Positions 24,143 to 33,027 are shown, counted from the first letter of the stretch. The stretch: DNA of 40,865 nucleotides from Paenibacillus plantiphilus (GCF_927798095.1 NZ_CAKMMF010000030.1:1-40865), one strand, 5' to 3'. The notes: a model not told the origin generated them from the sequence alone. Program-made: numbers and translations.

Positions 24143-24172
24143 ACACCGTGCGCTGGGAGCTGCGCGCGGTGT
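24143..24172. terminator. Hairpin between convergent ypjB and yitT-family gene
   Basis: ACACCGTGCGC (24143-24153) pairs with GCGCGCGGTGT (24162-24172), with one G-U pair, between the stops of two convergent genes. T tracts are weak on both sides; a bidirectional terminator is likely by position. Confidence 0.5.
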
Positions 24173-24185
24173 GACGATAAGGCGC

Positions 24186-25052
24186 TCACTCCGTCTTGAA
24201 GCCTTCACCTAGCACGTCATGAACATCGGATATAACTATAAAAGCATGAGGGTCGCTGCTGCGCACAATCGTCTTTAATCGTCTAATTTCATGACGGGCG
24301 ACGACGCAGTAGACGACCTGCTTTTGTTTGCCGGAATAACCGCCCTTGGCCGCAAATATAGTAGCTCCGCGATCCATCTCTCGCGTAATAACGGCTGCCA
24401 TATGCTCTCCATCATCGGTAAATACGGATAAGGCCTTGGCTGCATAGGCGCCATCCTGTATGAAATCAATCATCCTTGAGGCGATGTACACGGCGACGAG
24501 TGTATACAGCACTTTCTCTTTGGGAATATAGAACAGCGATAGGCCTATAATGACGACATCGAGTGTCAAAATAATTTGGCCCATGCTCCAGCCTTTCATT
24601 TTGGAGGCGATTCGTGCAATAATATCAGCTCCCCCGGTCGTTCCGCCGAACCGAAATACGATGCCCAGTCCGGTGCCTAGTGTTACCCCTGCATACAGCG
24701 CCGCAAGAATGTAATCATTCGATGTGCGGAAGGGTACGATCCAGCCGGCGGCAATCATTTTCTCGATTAAGGCCAGAAATAGGGCGAGGGAAATTGTGCC
24801 GAAGATGGAGTATCCGGTTTGCGCTCTGCCTAGCACGAGCCATCCGACGATGAAGAGCGGAATGTTCAGCACAATTGTGGAGATGGAGAGCGGCCAGCCA
24901 AGCGCATAGTTGAACAGAATGGCGATCCCGGTGACACCGCCCTCCATCAGCATATTCGGAACGATGAAATATTGCAGGCCAAATGCGTAAATCGCAGTTC
25001 CCAGCATGACCATGGGGAGGGTGCGCAGCAGGAAGGGAAGACGTTTGTTCAT
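24186..25052 (-). CDS. ypjC: YitT family membrane protein with DUF2179 domain
   Basis: 288 residues. Five or six membrane segments over about residues 10-195 (for example MVMLGTAIYAFGLQYFIV, ILAALYAGVTLGTGLGIVF with FRFGGTTGGADIIARI) followed by a soluble C-terminal DUF2179 domain (AKALSVFTDDGEHMAAVITR ... VVYCVVARHEIRRL, HAFIVISDVHDVLGEGF). Substrate unknown for the family. AAAGGAG lies 9 nt before the ATG. It is the only minus-strand gene in the window. The UPF0750 member YpjC occupies this place in B. subtilis. Confidence 0.9.
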   Translation of the reverse strand: MNKRLPFLLRTLPMVMLGTAIYAFGLQYFIVPNMLMEGGVTGIAILFNYALGWPLSISTIVLNIPLFIVGWLVLGRAQTGYSIFGTISLALFLALIEKMIAAGWIVPFRTSNDYILAALYAGVTLGTGLGIVFRFGGTTGGADIIARIASKMKGWSMGQIILTLDVVIIGLSLFYIPKEKVLYTLVAVYIASRMIDFIQDGAYAAKALSVFTDDGEHMAAVITREMDRGATIFAAKGGYSGKQKQVVYCVVARHEIRRLKTIVRSSDPHAFIVISDVHDVLGEGFKTE

Positions 25053-25202
25053 GGCATCGTGCTCCTTTCAGATCGAGCAAGCTCTATATCGTTTATTATA
25101 ATAGTAGTATGGCTATTTTGCTCCCAATCAAAAGCATTGTTTTCACATTCGCTTTGCGATAACATATGGAGTGAACATCAAGGTTAGAGAGGGATAGAGA
25201 AT

Positions 25203-25538
25203 ATGACGGAGAAGTCGCTTGCGGAAATGCAGCGCGAGGTGGACCGCTATATTTCGCAGTTTAAGGAAGGGTATTTCAGCCCCTTGTCCATGCTCGCCCG
25301 AATGAGTGAAGAGGTAGGAGAACTGGCGCGCGAGGTTAATCATCACTATGGCGAGAAGCCTAAGAAGGCGGATGAAGCGGACAATTCCATCGAGATGGAG
25401 CTCGGCGACATTATGTTTATCGTCATGTGCTTCGCGAATTCGCTGGGCATTGATCTGACCGATGCGCATGATGGCGTTATGAATAAATTCAATACCAGGG
25501 ACGCTAATCGCTGGACGCGAAAAAACGTCGAACCGTAA
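25203..25538 (+). CDS. ypjD: MazG-type nucleotide pyrophosphohydrolase
   Basis: 111 residues, a single all-alpha NTP-PPase unit. The Mg-binding signature is complete: Glu36-Glu37-x2-Glu40 and, 26 residues later, Glu66-x2-Asp69 (in EMELGD). Such enzymes hydrolyse NTPs or modified nucleotides to the monophosphate and pyrophosphate; the substrate is not shown by sequence. GAGAGGGATAGAG precedes the ATG. A modest promoter, TTGTTT-17-TAACAT, may lie upstream near 25137-25165. Followed by the TPR gene and dapB as a probable transcript. Confidence 0.92.
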   Translation: MTEKSLAEMQREVDRYISQFKEGYFSPLSMLARMSEEVGELAREVNHHYGEKPKKADEADNSIEMELGDIMFIVMCFANSLGIDLTDAHDGVMNKFNTRDANRWTRKNVEP

Positions 25539-25591
25539 CTCGGCCTCTTACATATGCTGTACCATCAACCCCTGCACAAGGAGGATGGCGG

Positions 25592-26134
25592 ATGGACGGA
25601 GACAGCAGCATTAAGATGGCTTATGAGGCCATCCTGAATGGCGATTTCGAGCAGGCGCTCGCCCGGTTTGAAGAGGCGATTGCGCTGGAGCCGGATAATG
25701 GCGATCATTATTATAAATGCTCAATCACATGCGCGCGCAGCGGCAAATGGCAGAAGGCGCTATATTATGCCGAGCAAGCGGCAGCGCTGGATCCAGATCA
25801 GGAGGAGCGGCGCTATCATCTCCGCACGGTACAGTCTATGGTGCTTGTTATGGATGCGGAATCGCTGCTGACCAAGAATAGGCAGGAGGAGAAGGCGATT
25901 GCCCTGCTTCGAGAGGCGATCACGCTCGATCCATTGAATTTGGATGCCCTGCTTATACTTGGGGCTGCATGCTTGGCAAGCAAGCGGTATGATGAAGCGG
26001 CTGTATGCGCTAGAGAGGCGATTCGTCTCGATCCGGAGCATTCTGCTGCCCAGAGGCTGCTCTCGGATGTGAAAAGAAGCAGGCTTGCTCTGAGAACCTA
26101 CAAACAAAGAAGACAACGAAAAAGGAACAGGTGA
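25592..26134 (+). CDS. Tetratricopeptide repeat protein
   Basis: 180 residues made of TPR-like helix pairs: AYEAILNGDFEQALARFEEA with IALEPDNGDHYY, then CARSGKWQKALYYAEQAAAL, a diverged pair, EKAIALLREAITLDPLNLDA and CLASKRYDEAAVCAREAIRL. The C terminus is strongly basic (RRQRKRNR). AAGGAGG lies 9 nt before the ATG. Between mazG-like and dapB; the dapB start follows by 9 nt. Not part of the B. subtilis order at this point. It should act by protein binding; the partner is unknown. Confidence 0.85.
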   Translation: MDGDSSIKMAYEAILNGDFEQALARFEEAIALEPDNGDHYYKCSITCARSGKWQKALYYAEQAAALDPDQEERRYHLRTVQSMVLVMDAESLLTKNRQEEKAIALLREAITLDPLNLDALLILGAACLASKRYDEAAVCAREAIRLDPEHSAAQRLLSDVKRSRLALRTYKQRRQRKRNR

Positions 26135-26143
26135 TACGTGATA

Positions 26144-26944
26144 ATGGATACGATAAGGGTTGCGGTTACAGGAGCAGGCGGCCGCATGGGCCGTGAGGTA
26201 GTGAAGATGGTATTGCAGGATGAGCAGTTGACATTGGCAGCAGCGGTCAGCCCGTCTGCGGGACCGGTCGATGCGGGAACGCTGGTCGGACTGCAGGCGT
26301 GCGGCGTGACCGTGACGCCGGATCTGGAAACGGCGCTGGCTAATGCGCAGGCAGATGTGCTAGTCGATTTTACAGTGCCGCATGCCGTTTATGACATTAC
26401 AAAAACAGCCATTGAGCACGGTGTGCGTCCCGTTATCGGAACGACAGGCTTTACGCCGGAGCAAATAGAGGAACTGGACAAGCTGTGCCAAAGTCAAGGC
26501 ATTGGCGGCTTAATTGCCCCGAACTTCTCAATCGGCGCTATTCTGATGATGAAGTTCGCTGCGCAAGCGTCCAAATATATGCCTCATGTCGAGATCATCG
26601 AATATCATGGGGATCAGAAGCTTGACGCGCCATCGGGAACCTCCATCAAGACGGCTGAGCTGATCTCGGAGGTAAGACAGGAGCTTCGCCAAGGCAATCC
26701 GAAGGAGAAAGAAACGATCGAGGGCGCGCGCGGCGGCCATTACGACGGATTCCGCATACATAGTGTACGGCTGCCGGGTATTTTTGCTCAGCAGGAGGTA
26801 ATTTTCGGCGGTTACGGCCAGACGCTCAAAATTCGTCATGATTCCTACGAGCGTGCCGGATATATGCCGGGTGTCAACGTTGCAGTGAAGAAGGTAATGA
26901 CATATACGGGACTTATTTATGGCTTTGAGCATGTGATGGACTAA
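26144..26944 (+). CDS. dapB: 4-hydroxy-tetrahydrodipicolinate reductase
   Basis: NAD(P)H reduction step of the lysine and meso-diaminopimelate pathway, also feeding dipicolinate in spores. 266 residues. Seen: VAVTGAGGRMGREV (7-20, cofactor binding), VDFTVP, GTTGFT and the signature EYHGDQKLDAPSGT (153-166) with His155 and Lys159. The second His of many relatives is Gly156; the family signature requires only the first. ATG 26144 chosen for its spacing to AGGTGA; GTG 26138 is the alternative. Confidence 0.96.
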   Translation: MDTIRVAVTGAGGRMGREVVKMVLQDEQLTLAAAVSPSAGPVDAGTLVGLQACGVTVTPDLETALANAQADVLVDFTVPHAVYDITKTAIEHGVRPVIGTTGFTPEQIEELDKLCQSQGIGGLIAPNFSIGAILMMKFAAQASKYMPHVEIIEYHGDQKLDAPSGTSIKTAELISEVRQELRQGNPKEKETIEGARGGHYDGFRIHSVRLPGIFAQQEVIFGGYGQTLKIRHDSYERAGYMPGVNVAVKKVMTYTGLIYGFEHVMD

Positions 26945-26998
26945 TGGACGAATAGTGCGGCTGATTGCGGGATATACGGGAGAGGGGACAGATTGGAT

Positions 26999-27412
26999 AT
27001 GAACATCGCGTTTATTGCGCATGATCGCAAGAAGGAAGAAATGGTGAATTTCGTACTCGCTTATGAGGCAGTTTTTGAAGGCCATACCCTTTATTCGACG
27101 GGTACAACGGGTGCGCGCATTATGGAACAGACGGATCTGCAGATTCATCGCTTTATGTCAGGTCCGCTAGGCGGAGATCAACAGATTGGCGCGCTTGTGG
27201 CAGAGAATGAAATGGATCTTATCATCTTTCTTCGCGATCCGTTGATGGCGCAGCCCCATGAGCCGGATATTATTGCACTGCTCAGATTGTGTGATGTCCA
27301 GGGCATTCCGGTCGCAACAAATATTGCAACGGGCGAGCTCCTTGTGAAGGCGCTGCAGCGCGGCGACTTCGCATGGCGCGAGCTCGTTCATAAATATAAG
27401 CCGGGTGAATAA
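26999..27412 (+). CDS. mgsA: Methylglyoxal synthase
   Basis: Converts dihydroxyacetone phosphate to methylglyoxal and phosphate, a bypass under phosphate shortage or sugar overload. 137 residues, typical. Seen: [10 protein letters not shown] (His8), YSTGTTG (phosphate binding), [12 protein letters not shown] with catalytic Asp60, FLRDP and AQPHEPD. Start taken at ATG 26999, 10 nt after GAGGGGA; TTG 26993 is an alternative. Next to bshB1/bshA, whose product bacillithiol helps detoxify methylglyoxal. Overlaps bshB1 by one base. Confidence 0.96.
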   Translation: MNIAFIAHDRKKEEMVNFVLAYEAVFEGHTLYSTGTTGARIMEQTDLQIHRFMSGPLGGDQQIGALVAENEMDLIIFLRDPLMAQPHEPDIIALLRLCDVQGIPVATNIATGELLVKALQRGDFAWRELVHKYKPGE

Positions 27413-28125
27413 TGATGGATCATGTTGCGGTTGATATTGTTGCATTCGGCGCTCATCCTGATGATGTAGAGATCGGGATGGGCGGTACGATTGCCAAGCA
27501 GGTGATGAGCGGCTATCGTGTCGCGATATGTGATCTGACAAACGCGGAGATGTCCTCGAACGGCACCGTGGAGACGAGGAGGCAGGAAGCTGCCCGAGCG
27601 TCCGCGGTGCTTGGTTTATCTGCGCGCTCCTGTCTCGGTCTCCCGGATCGGGGACTTACGGGCTCAGCGGAGCAAATTGCAGCGATCGTCCGCGAAATCC
27701 GCAGATTGCGTCCGCGAATCGTATTCGCTCCCTATTGGGTAGACCGGCATCCTGATCATATTGCTTGCAGCGGTCTCGTTGAAGAGGCGGTATTCAACGC
27801 CAAGCTGCGCAATTATATGCCGGATACGCCGGCTGTAGCTGTGGAGCAGCTCTATTACTATTACATAAACGACAGCAATGATGTTTCCTTAATCGTAGAT
27901 GTCAGCGCTCATTATGACAAGAAGCGCGAGGCTCTGCTCGCATACCGCTCGCAGTTTGCGCCAACGGATGCGAACCATGTCCAGACACCGCTAACGGATC
28001 GGTACATCGAACGCGTCGAGGCGCGTGATTTGCTGCTTGGACAGACACGCCAGTGGGCGTATGCGGAGGGCTTCGCGATCAAGCGGCCTCATCCGGTTGC
28101 GTTGTTTGGTGAAAGGCAGAAGTAG
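27412..28125 (+). CDS. bshB1: N-acetylglucosaminyl-malate deacetylase (bacillithiol)
   Basis: Zinc-dependent LmbE/PIG-L family enzyme that deacetylates GlcNAc-malate, the second step of bacillithiol synthesis. 237 residues. Zn ligands in AHPDDVEIG (His15, Asp18) and DRHPDH are seen, as is the GLPDRGL segment. It begins at ATG 27412, overlapping the mgsA stop as TAATG; ATG 27415 is equally possible. bshA follows after 112 nt. bshC is not in the window. Confidence 0.94.
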   Translation: MMDHVAVDIVAFGAHPDDVEIGMGGTIAKQVMSGYRVAICDLTNAEMSSNGTVETRRQEAARASAVLGLSARSCLGLPDRGLTGSAEQIAAIVREIRRLRPRIVFAPYWVDRHPDHIACSGLVEEAVFNAKLRNYMPDTPAVAVEQLYYYYINDSNDVSLIVDVSAHYDKKREALLAYRSQFAPTDANHVQTPLTDRYIERVEARDLLLGQTRQWAYAEGFAIKRPHPVALFGERQK

Positions 28126-28237
28126 CTGACTCCTCTGTCAAGCATGACGACAGCCGTATCTTCTTGAGGTCAGTCATATAATGGAAGAATCAATAGGCAG
28201 CAGCATATGCTGTGCTTAACGGAGGGAGCTTCTGGCA

Positions 28238-29398
28238 ATGAAGCGATTGAAAATCGGGATCACTTGTTACCCTACACTTGGGGGATCTGGCGTTGTGGCT
28301 ACTGAGCTGGGCAAGCTGCTGGCGGAAAAAGGCCATGAAATTCATTTTATAACCCATAGCGTTCCATTCAGACTGGGACAATTTCATAAAAATATATTTT
28401 ATCATGAGGTGGAAGTGAATGATTATTATGTGTTCCGCTATCCGCCTTATGATTTATCGTTAGCGAGCAAGATGGCCCAAGTGGCCAAGATGCAAAATCT
28501 TGATCTGCTGCATGTTCATTACGCGGTTCCGCATGCGATATGCGCTTATCTGGCTAAACAGATGGTTGGCGACAATCTGCGTACGGTCACAACGCTTCAC
28601 GGGACGGATATTACGGTGCTGGCGCAGGATGAATCGCTCAAGGATTTGATTCGTCTGGCGATCAACAGGAGCGATGCTGTAACCGCTGTGTCGAATGATC
28701 TCATTCAGGAAACCCGGGATATGCTCGATATTGTGAAGCCGATTGATCTCACCTATAACTTTGTTGACAAGCGTGTTTATTATCCACGGGATTGCGCATC
28801 GCTGCGCAATGATTTCGTAACCGGCAATGAGAAGATACTGATGCATATTTCCAATTTCAGGCCGGTGAAGCGTGTAAGCGATGTGATTGATATTTTCGCC
28901 AAGGTGCAGGAGCAGGTTCCGAGCAAGCTGCTTCTTGTTGGTGAAGGACCGGATCTGCCGAAAATTCAATATAAGATTCGCAATATGGGGCTGGAGGACA
29001 GGGTGCATTTTCTCGGCAAGCAGGATGATGTGGCGCATGTGATCTCCATCGCCGATCTGATGCTGCTACCATCGGAGAAGGAAAGCTTCGGTCTCGTCGC
29101 GCTTGAGGCGATGGCATGCGGTGTGCCGACTATCGGCTCCTTCGCCGGCGGGATTCCTGAGCTTGTAACCCATGGCGAGACAGGGTTCCTGTCACCGATT
29201 GGGGATACGGAGGATATGGCGAACCATGCGACCCAGCTGTTGCAGGATGAGGCGCTTTATAACCAGTTCCGCGAGGCATGTCTGACAAGGGCGCGAACTC
29301 AGTTCTGCAATGATCTGGTGACGGCTGAATATGAACGGATTTATTATCGGGTGCTGGGCATTGATGTCGATGTCCCGATCCCGATCTGCCAGGAGTAA
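28238..29398 (+). CDS. bshA: N-acetyl-alpha-D-glucosaminyl L-malate synthase (bacillithiol)
   Basis: First step of bacillithiol synthesis: UDP-GlcNAc plus L-malate. 386 residues, GT4 retaining glycosyltransferase of the GT-B fold. Seen: ITCYPTLGGSGVVATELG at the N terminus, HVHYAVPHA, TTLHGTDITVL, the hinge region ISNFRPVKR, VGEGPDL and the nucleotide-sugar site EKESFGLVALEAMACGVP. GGAGGGAG lies 10 nt before the ATG. A TATAAT at about 28178 may be the -10 of a promoter, but no -35 is evident. Confidence 0.96.
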   Translation: MKRLKIGITCYPTLGGSGVVATELGKLLAEKGHEIHFITHSVPFRLGQFHKNIFYHEVEVNDYYVFRYPPYDLSLASKMAQVAKMQNLDLLHVHYAVPHAICAYLAKQMVGDNLRTVTTLHGTDITVLAQDESLKDLIRLAINRSDAVTAVSNDLIQETRDMLDIVKPIDLTYNFVDKRVYYPRDCASLRNDFVTGNEKILMHISNFRPVKRVSDVIDIFAKVQEQVPSKLLLVGEGPDLPKIQYKIRNMGLEDRVHFLGKQDDVAHVISIADLMLLPSEKESFGLVALEAMACGVPTIGSFAGGIPELVTHGETGFLSPIGDTEDMANHATQLLQDEALYNQFREACLTRARTQFCNDLVTAEYERIYYRVLGIDVDVPIPICQE

Positions 29399-29440
29399 TA
29401 AGGGGCCAATGCTCCTGTGAAGTCTAGGGAGGGAAGCGTT

Positions 29441-30823
29441 GTGAAATGGAATGAGGCACTCTATAAAGCGCTCCCGGTATTGGATTCGCTGGAGTCTTCC
29501 GGTTATGAAGCGGTCTTCGTCGGCGGATGCGTCCGGGATACGATAATGGGCCGCCAGCTAAAGGATGTAGATATCGCTTCTTCAGCGACGCCTCATCAGG
29601 TGATGGAGATATTCCCGCATACGATTGCGACCGGTCTGAAGCATGGCACGGTGACAGTGATGCAGGATGGCGAAGCCTATGAGATAACGACCTATCGGAC
29701 GGAATCGAGCTATGAGCAGTTTCGCAGACCGGCACAGGTGGAGTTTGTAACGAGTCTGGAAGCGGACCTGGAGCGGCGGGACTTTACGATCAATGCGATC
29801 GCAATGCGGCGTGACGGAACATTAGTTGATCCGTATGGCGGTTTACTGGATATGGAGCGACGCATACTCCGCTGTGTCGGCGACAGCGATGCGAGATTCC
29901 AGGAGGATGCCCTCCGGATGGTGCGTGCTGTCCGCTTCGCAGCGGAGTTTCGGATGGACATTGCTGCTGATACATGGCATGCGTTGCGCAGACATGGGAA
30001 GCTGCTGTCGCATGTTGCGATGGAGCGGGTTGGCGCGGAATCGGACAAAATGCTGGGCGGAAGCAACCCGCTGGGAGCTTTGCTATGGATGGCGGCCAGC
30101 GGGCTGCTTGCCCATACGAAGCAGAAGCTATCGGATAAGCTTACTGCTGCTGCTGAGGTGAAGCTGAGTGACAATGATGCGGGTGAACGCTGTGTTAGCG
30201 TGATGGCTCCTTCACACTGCAAGCTGGGTGCTATCAGCAGTCTGGAGCATCTGGATGATCGATGGTCTGCGCTATGTATGGCATGCTCTCTGACAGCAGA
30301 TGAGACTGCGGAGCTCATCGCGAGCATGTGTTATTCCAATGGGCGCAGGTCACAGATTAGTGCAGTCGTGCGGGTGTATCGCTGGATTCAAACGGAAGCG
30401 GCTGCCTCCGTCATCGAGGATGGGCAGCTGCGTCTCCAATGGACCCGGGTAATGCTGGATGAAGGAAGGCAAGCCTCACAGGCTTGCCTTCATATTATGG
30501 ACAGGCTTCCTGCTTTGTTCCTCCCTGCCAGCGGTGGAACGGAGACGAGGCATGCCGATGGCGGCGGGAAGTTTGCCCCGCTGCAGCGCTGGCTTGATGA
30601 GCTGCCGATATCGTCCCTGAGGGAGCTGGCTGTTGATGGAGCAGAGATGCTGCAGGCGCTCGGCAGGCCGGGGGGACCGTGGTTGGGCCGCTTGCTGAAT
30701 GAGCTGGTGTTTGCTGTCGCAAGCCATCAGGTATCTAATGATAGAGACAGGCTGCTCGCTTACGCGGCCGCAAGTATGGAAGTGTCTGGCAGTGTAAACA
30801 AGGCGGATAAGGAGTCTTCATGA
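29441..30823 (+). CDS. cca: CCA tRNA nucleotidyltransferase
   Basis: Adds the 3' CCA to tRNAs (class II nucleotidyltransferase; papS in B. subtilis). 460 residues. Seen: VGGCVRD (27-33), KDVDIA with the catalytic Asp pair (42, 44), RRDFTINA (112-119) and DALRMVRAVRFAAEF. The C-terminal half is longer and less conserved, with an acidic/Ser-rich insert. Start taken at GTG 29441, 7 nt after AGGGAGGG; the frame is open to GTG 29417, which would place that sequence inside the gene. It overlaps birA by four bases (ATGA). Confidence 0.94.
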   Translation: MKWNEALYKALPVLDSLESSGYEAVFVGGCVRDTIMGRQLKDVDIASSATPHQVMEIFPHTIATGLKHGTVTVMQDGEAYEITTYRTESSYEQFRRPAQVEFVTSLEADLERRDFTINAIAMRRDGTLVDPYGGLLDMERRILRCVGDSDARFQEDALRMVRAVRFAAEFRMDIAADTWHALRRHGKLLSHVAMERVGAESDKMLGGSNPLGALLWMAASGLLAHTKQKLSDKLTAAAEVKLSDNDAGERCVSVMAPSHCKLGAISSLEHLDDRWSALCMACSLTADETAELIASMCYSNGRRSQISAVVRVYRWIQTEAAASVIEDGQLRLQWTRVMLDEGRQASQACLHIMDRLPALFLPASGGTETRHADGGGKFAPLQRWLDELPISSLRELAVDGAEMLQALGRPGGPWLGRLLNELVFAVASHQVSNDRDRLLAYAAASMEVSGSVNKADKESS

Positions 30824-31803
30824 ACAACAATCGAATTATTGAATTACTGGAGGAACAGCCCCGGCAATATGTATCTGGAGAAGCGCTCAGCCGTGAGCTT
30901 CAAATTAGCCGGACGGCTATATGGAAGCAAATTAAGAAGCTGGAGTCGCAAGGCTTTGAGATAGAAGCATCCCGCAGGCTGGGCTATCGTTTAATGAGCA
31001 AGCCATCGCAGCTGACATTGCCCGTCTTGTTGAAGAAGCTTGAAGGAACTGCGTTGGTTCGTTCGATCAAGCTGCTGGATACAGTGGATTCCACACAGAA
31101 CGTAGCGCAGCGTCTGGCAGAGGAAGGGGCGCCGGAAGGCACGCTGATCATAGCCGATCACCAAACGAGCGGAAGAGGCCGCCATGGTAGAAGCTGGGTG
31201 TCGCCAGCAGGCAAAGGGGTATGGATGAGCCTGGTGCTCAGACCAGGCATTCCGCTGCAATTCGCGCCCCAGCTGACCTTGTTGGCAGCGGTAGCGCTCT
31301 GTCGAGCTTTAAAGTCGGTTACGTCGCTAGAGATCGGGATTAAGTGGCCGAATGATCTGCTTATTGGGGGCAAGAAAATTAGCGGAATTTTGCTGGAATC
31401 AACCGCAGAGGACGAGCGTCTTCGTTATGTGATCGCCGGAATCGGGGTCAGCGTCAATCTGGAGCGAGGCGATTATCCGCCAGAGCTTCTCGATGTGGCA
31501 ACCTCGCTGCTAATTGAAAGCGGCGGGCAAATAGAGAGAAGTGATGTTGTAGCCGCATTCATCCGCGAATTCGAGCATCTGTACGCGCTTTATCAGCAGG
31601 AAGGATTCGGTCCGATCCGGACGTTATGGGAAGCTTTGTCGGTGACGCTGCACAAACTGACCCGATTGTATTCTCCTGCGGGTGAATTCGAAGGAACGCC
31701 GATCGGCTTGGATGAGCGGGGGGCTCTTCTGGTGAAGAAATCCGACGGCTCTATCGTGCCTGTATTCTCTGCGGAAATGTCCGCTCCGAAGGCTGGCGGT
31801 TGA
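30820..31803 (+). CDS. birA: Biotin protein ligase / biotin operon repressor
   Basis: Ligates biotin to acetyl-CoA carboxylase and pyruvate carboxylase; also a repressor of biotin genes. 327 residues. N-terminal winged helix (about 1-60, LSRELQISRTAIWKQIKKLE), catalytic domain with GRGRHGRSW (118-126), KWPNDL (175-180) and KISGILLE (186-193), then a C-terminal SH3-like domain. The DNA-binding domain is intact, so it is the bifunctional form. Translationally coupled to cca. The pan leader follows. Confidence 0.96.
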   Translation: MNNNRIIELLEEQPRQYVSGEALSRELQISRTAIWKQIKKLESQGFEIEASRRLGYRLMSKPSQLTLPVLLKKLEGTALVRSIKLLDTVDSTQNVAQRLAEEGAPEGTLIIADHQTSGRGRHGRSWVSPAGKGVWMSLVLRPGIPLQFAPQLTLLAAVALCRALKSVTSLEIGIKWPNDLLIGGKKISGILLESTAEDERLRYVIAGIGVSVNLERGDYPPELLDVATSLLIESGGQIERSDVVAAFIREFEHLYALYQQEGFGPIRTLWEALSVTLHKLTRLYSPAGEFEGTPIGLDERGALLVKKSDGSIVPVFSAEMSAPKAGG

Positions 31804-31832
31804 TAGACGCGAACATCTATTTTTGTTATACT
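31804..31832 (+). promoter_or_regulatory. pan operon promoter
   Basis: TAGACG (31804-31809), 17-nt spacer, TATACT (31827-31832); 4/6 and 5/6 matches. It starts at the birA stop codon. Start of RNA near 31839. Confidence 0.6.
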
Positions 31833-31838
31833 GTATCT

Positions 31839-32051
31839 GAGTAAAGGTTAGACTAACAGGGCGGTATCGTTGCATGCGAACTGCACCCGTTATCTATTGC
31901 TTCACTACATGGAATGCCCGTTGTATATGTTATTTGCATAGAAGTGAACTCTGCTCTGAGCCGTAGGGACCGAGACAGAAGGAAACTCGCAATTACAGTG
32001 ACGTTCCTTTTAGGATTGGAACCTTTTTAGCGGAGGCTGAAAGGTTTTTTT
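31839..32051 (+). promoter_or_regulatory. Structured pan operon leader, candidate attenuator
   Basis: Hairpin 1 at 31854-31892: TAAC pairs with GTTA and GGG with CCC, separated by a single bulged A (31858), with a further GTT/AAC. Hairpin 2 at 31901-31948: TTCACT with AGTGAA and inner ATGC/GCAT. Then GTTCC (32003-32007) can pair with GGAAC (32018-32022), which overlaps the first arm of the terminator at 32020, so the two are mutually exclusive. The known 'pan' RNA motif, found upstream of pantothenate genes, is a stem with bulged adenosines; hairpin 1 is of this kind, but I cannot verify membership. Confidence 0.5.
32020..32051 (+). terminator. Terminator in pan leader
   Basis: AACCTTT (32020-32026) pairs with AAAGGTT (32040-32046), with inner AGC/GCT around GGAG; seven T follow from 32045. 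It stands 34 nt before panB, so it controls entry into panBCD or ends birA transcripts. Confidence 0.8.
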
Positions 32052-32085
32052 GTGTTTATATCTATCCTAAGAGGAGGACGAAGCA

Positions 32086-33027
32086 ATGAAACAACCGTTG
32101 ACTATTACGAAGCTCAAAAAAATGAAGCAAAGCGGCGAGCCAATTTCAATGCTGACCGCATACGATTATCCATCCGCCAAGCTCGCGGAGGCAGCGGGCA
32201 TTGACACCATTCTAGTAGGTGACTCGCTCGGCAATGTTGTGCTTGGCTATGATACGACAATACCTGTAACACTGGAAGATATGGTTTATCATACACGGGC
32301 TGTGGCGCGCGGCGCGACGAATACGTTTATTGTTGCGGACCTGCCGTTCATGACGTACCGGCTCGGCGTGGAGACGACGCTGCGCAATGCGGCCCGGCTT
32401 ATGCAAGAGGGCTTCGCGCATGCGGTAAAGATGGAGGGCGGAGCTGATATTGCGGAGGAAGTGTCTGCTTGTGTTCGGGCAGGCATTCCGGTGTTAGGCC
32501 ATATTGGCCTTACACCGCAGTCTGTGCATCAGCTCGGCGGCTACAGGGTGCAGGGCAAGCTGGAGCAGGAGGCAAGACAGCTGCTGGAGGATGCCAAGGC
32601 ATTGGAGGCGGCGGGCGTATTCGGCATTGTGCTGGAGCTCGTTGCCGAGCCGTTAGCAGCCTATATTTCATCGCAATTGTCTATCCCGACGATCGGCATC
32701 GGAGCTGGACGCGGATGTGATGGACAGGTTCTCGTTTATCATGATATTTTGCAGTATAGCGATGATTACAAGGAGAAGCGCATGGTGAAAACTTATGCGG
32801 ATATCGGAGCAACGATCCGCAGCGCAATCGGGGCTTATGTCTCGGATGTCAAGACGAGAGCTTTTCCGGCACAGGAGCATGTTTTCCCGATGGACGAAGA
32901 GATTATTAAAGGCTTGTACGGCAGCAGCAGCGAATCGACAGGCTCTGATGAGCACTCCCCTTCTCCAGCGTTATCTGACAGCAGGAAGGGGCTGAATGCG
33001 GATGATCGTTTGCACAACGATAAATGA
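32086..33027 (+). CDS. panB: 3-methyl-2-oxobutanoate hydroxymethyltransferase
   Basis: First committed step of pantothenate synthesis: ketoisovalerate to ketopantoate. 313 residues, about 35 more than usual. Seen: MLTAYDYPSAKLAEAAG, VGDSLGNVVLGY with Mg ligand Asp46, VADLPFMTY with Asp85, KMEGG with Lys115, and GIGAGRGCDGQVLV. The C-terminal extension after GLYGSS is Ser/Asp-rich and overlaps panC by 32 nt; it looks like a non-conserved tail created by loss of a stop codon. AAGAGGAGGA before the ATG. Confidence 0.96.
   Translation: MKQPLTITKLKKMKQSGEPISMLTAYDYPSAKLAEAAGIDTILVGDSLGNVVLGYDTTIPVTLEDMVYHTRAVARGATNTFIVADLPFMTYRLGVETTLRNAARLMQEGFAHAVKMEGGADIAEEVSACVRAGIPVLGHIGLTPQSVHQLGGYRVQGKLEQEARQLLEDAKALEAAGVFGIVLELVAEPLAAYISSQLSIPTIGIGAGRGCDGQVLVYHDILQYSDDYKEKRMVKTYADIGATIRSAIGAYVSDVKTRAFPAQEHVFPMDEEIIKGLYGSSSESTGSDEHSPSPALSDSRKGLNADDRLHNDK

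Noticed and set aside
26597..26640. DapB with Gly in place of the second His (EYHGDQK)
   Set aside because: The family signature requires only the first His and the Lys; both are present, so this is within normal variation.
31839..32051. T-box riboswitch before panB because of TGGAACC near the terminator
   Set aside because: No specifier stem, no AG bulge or GNTG features, and the T-box core AGGGTGG is lacking; the TGGAACC is explained by the competing hairpin.
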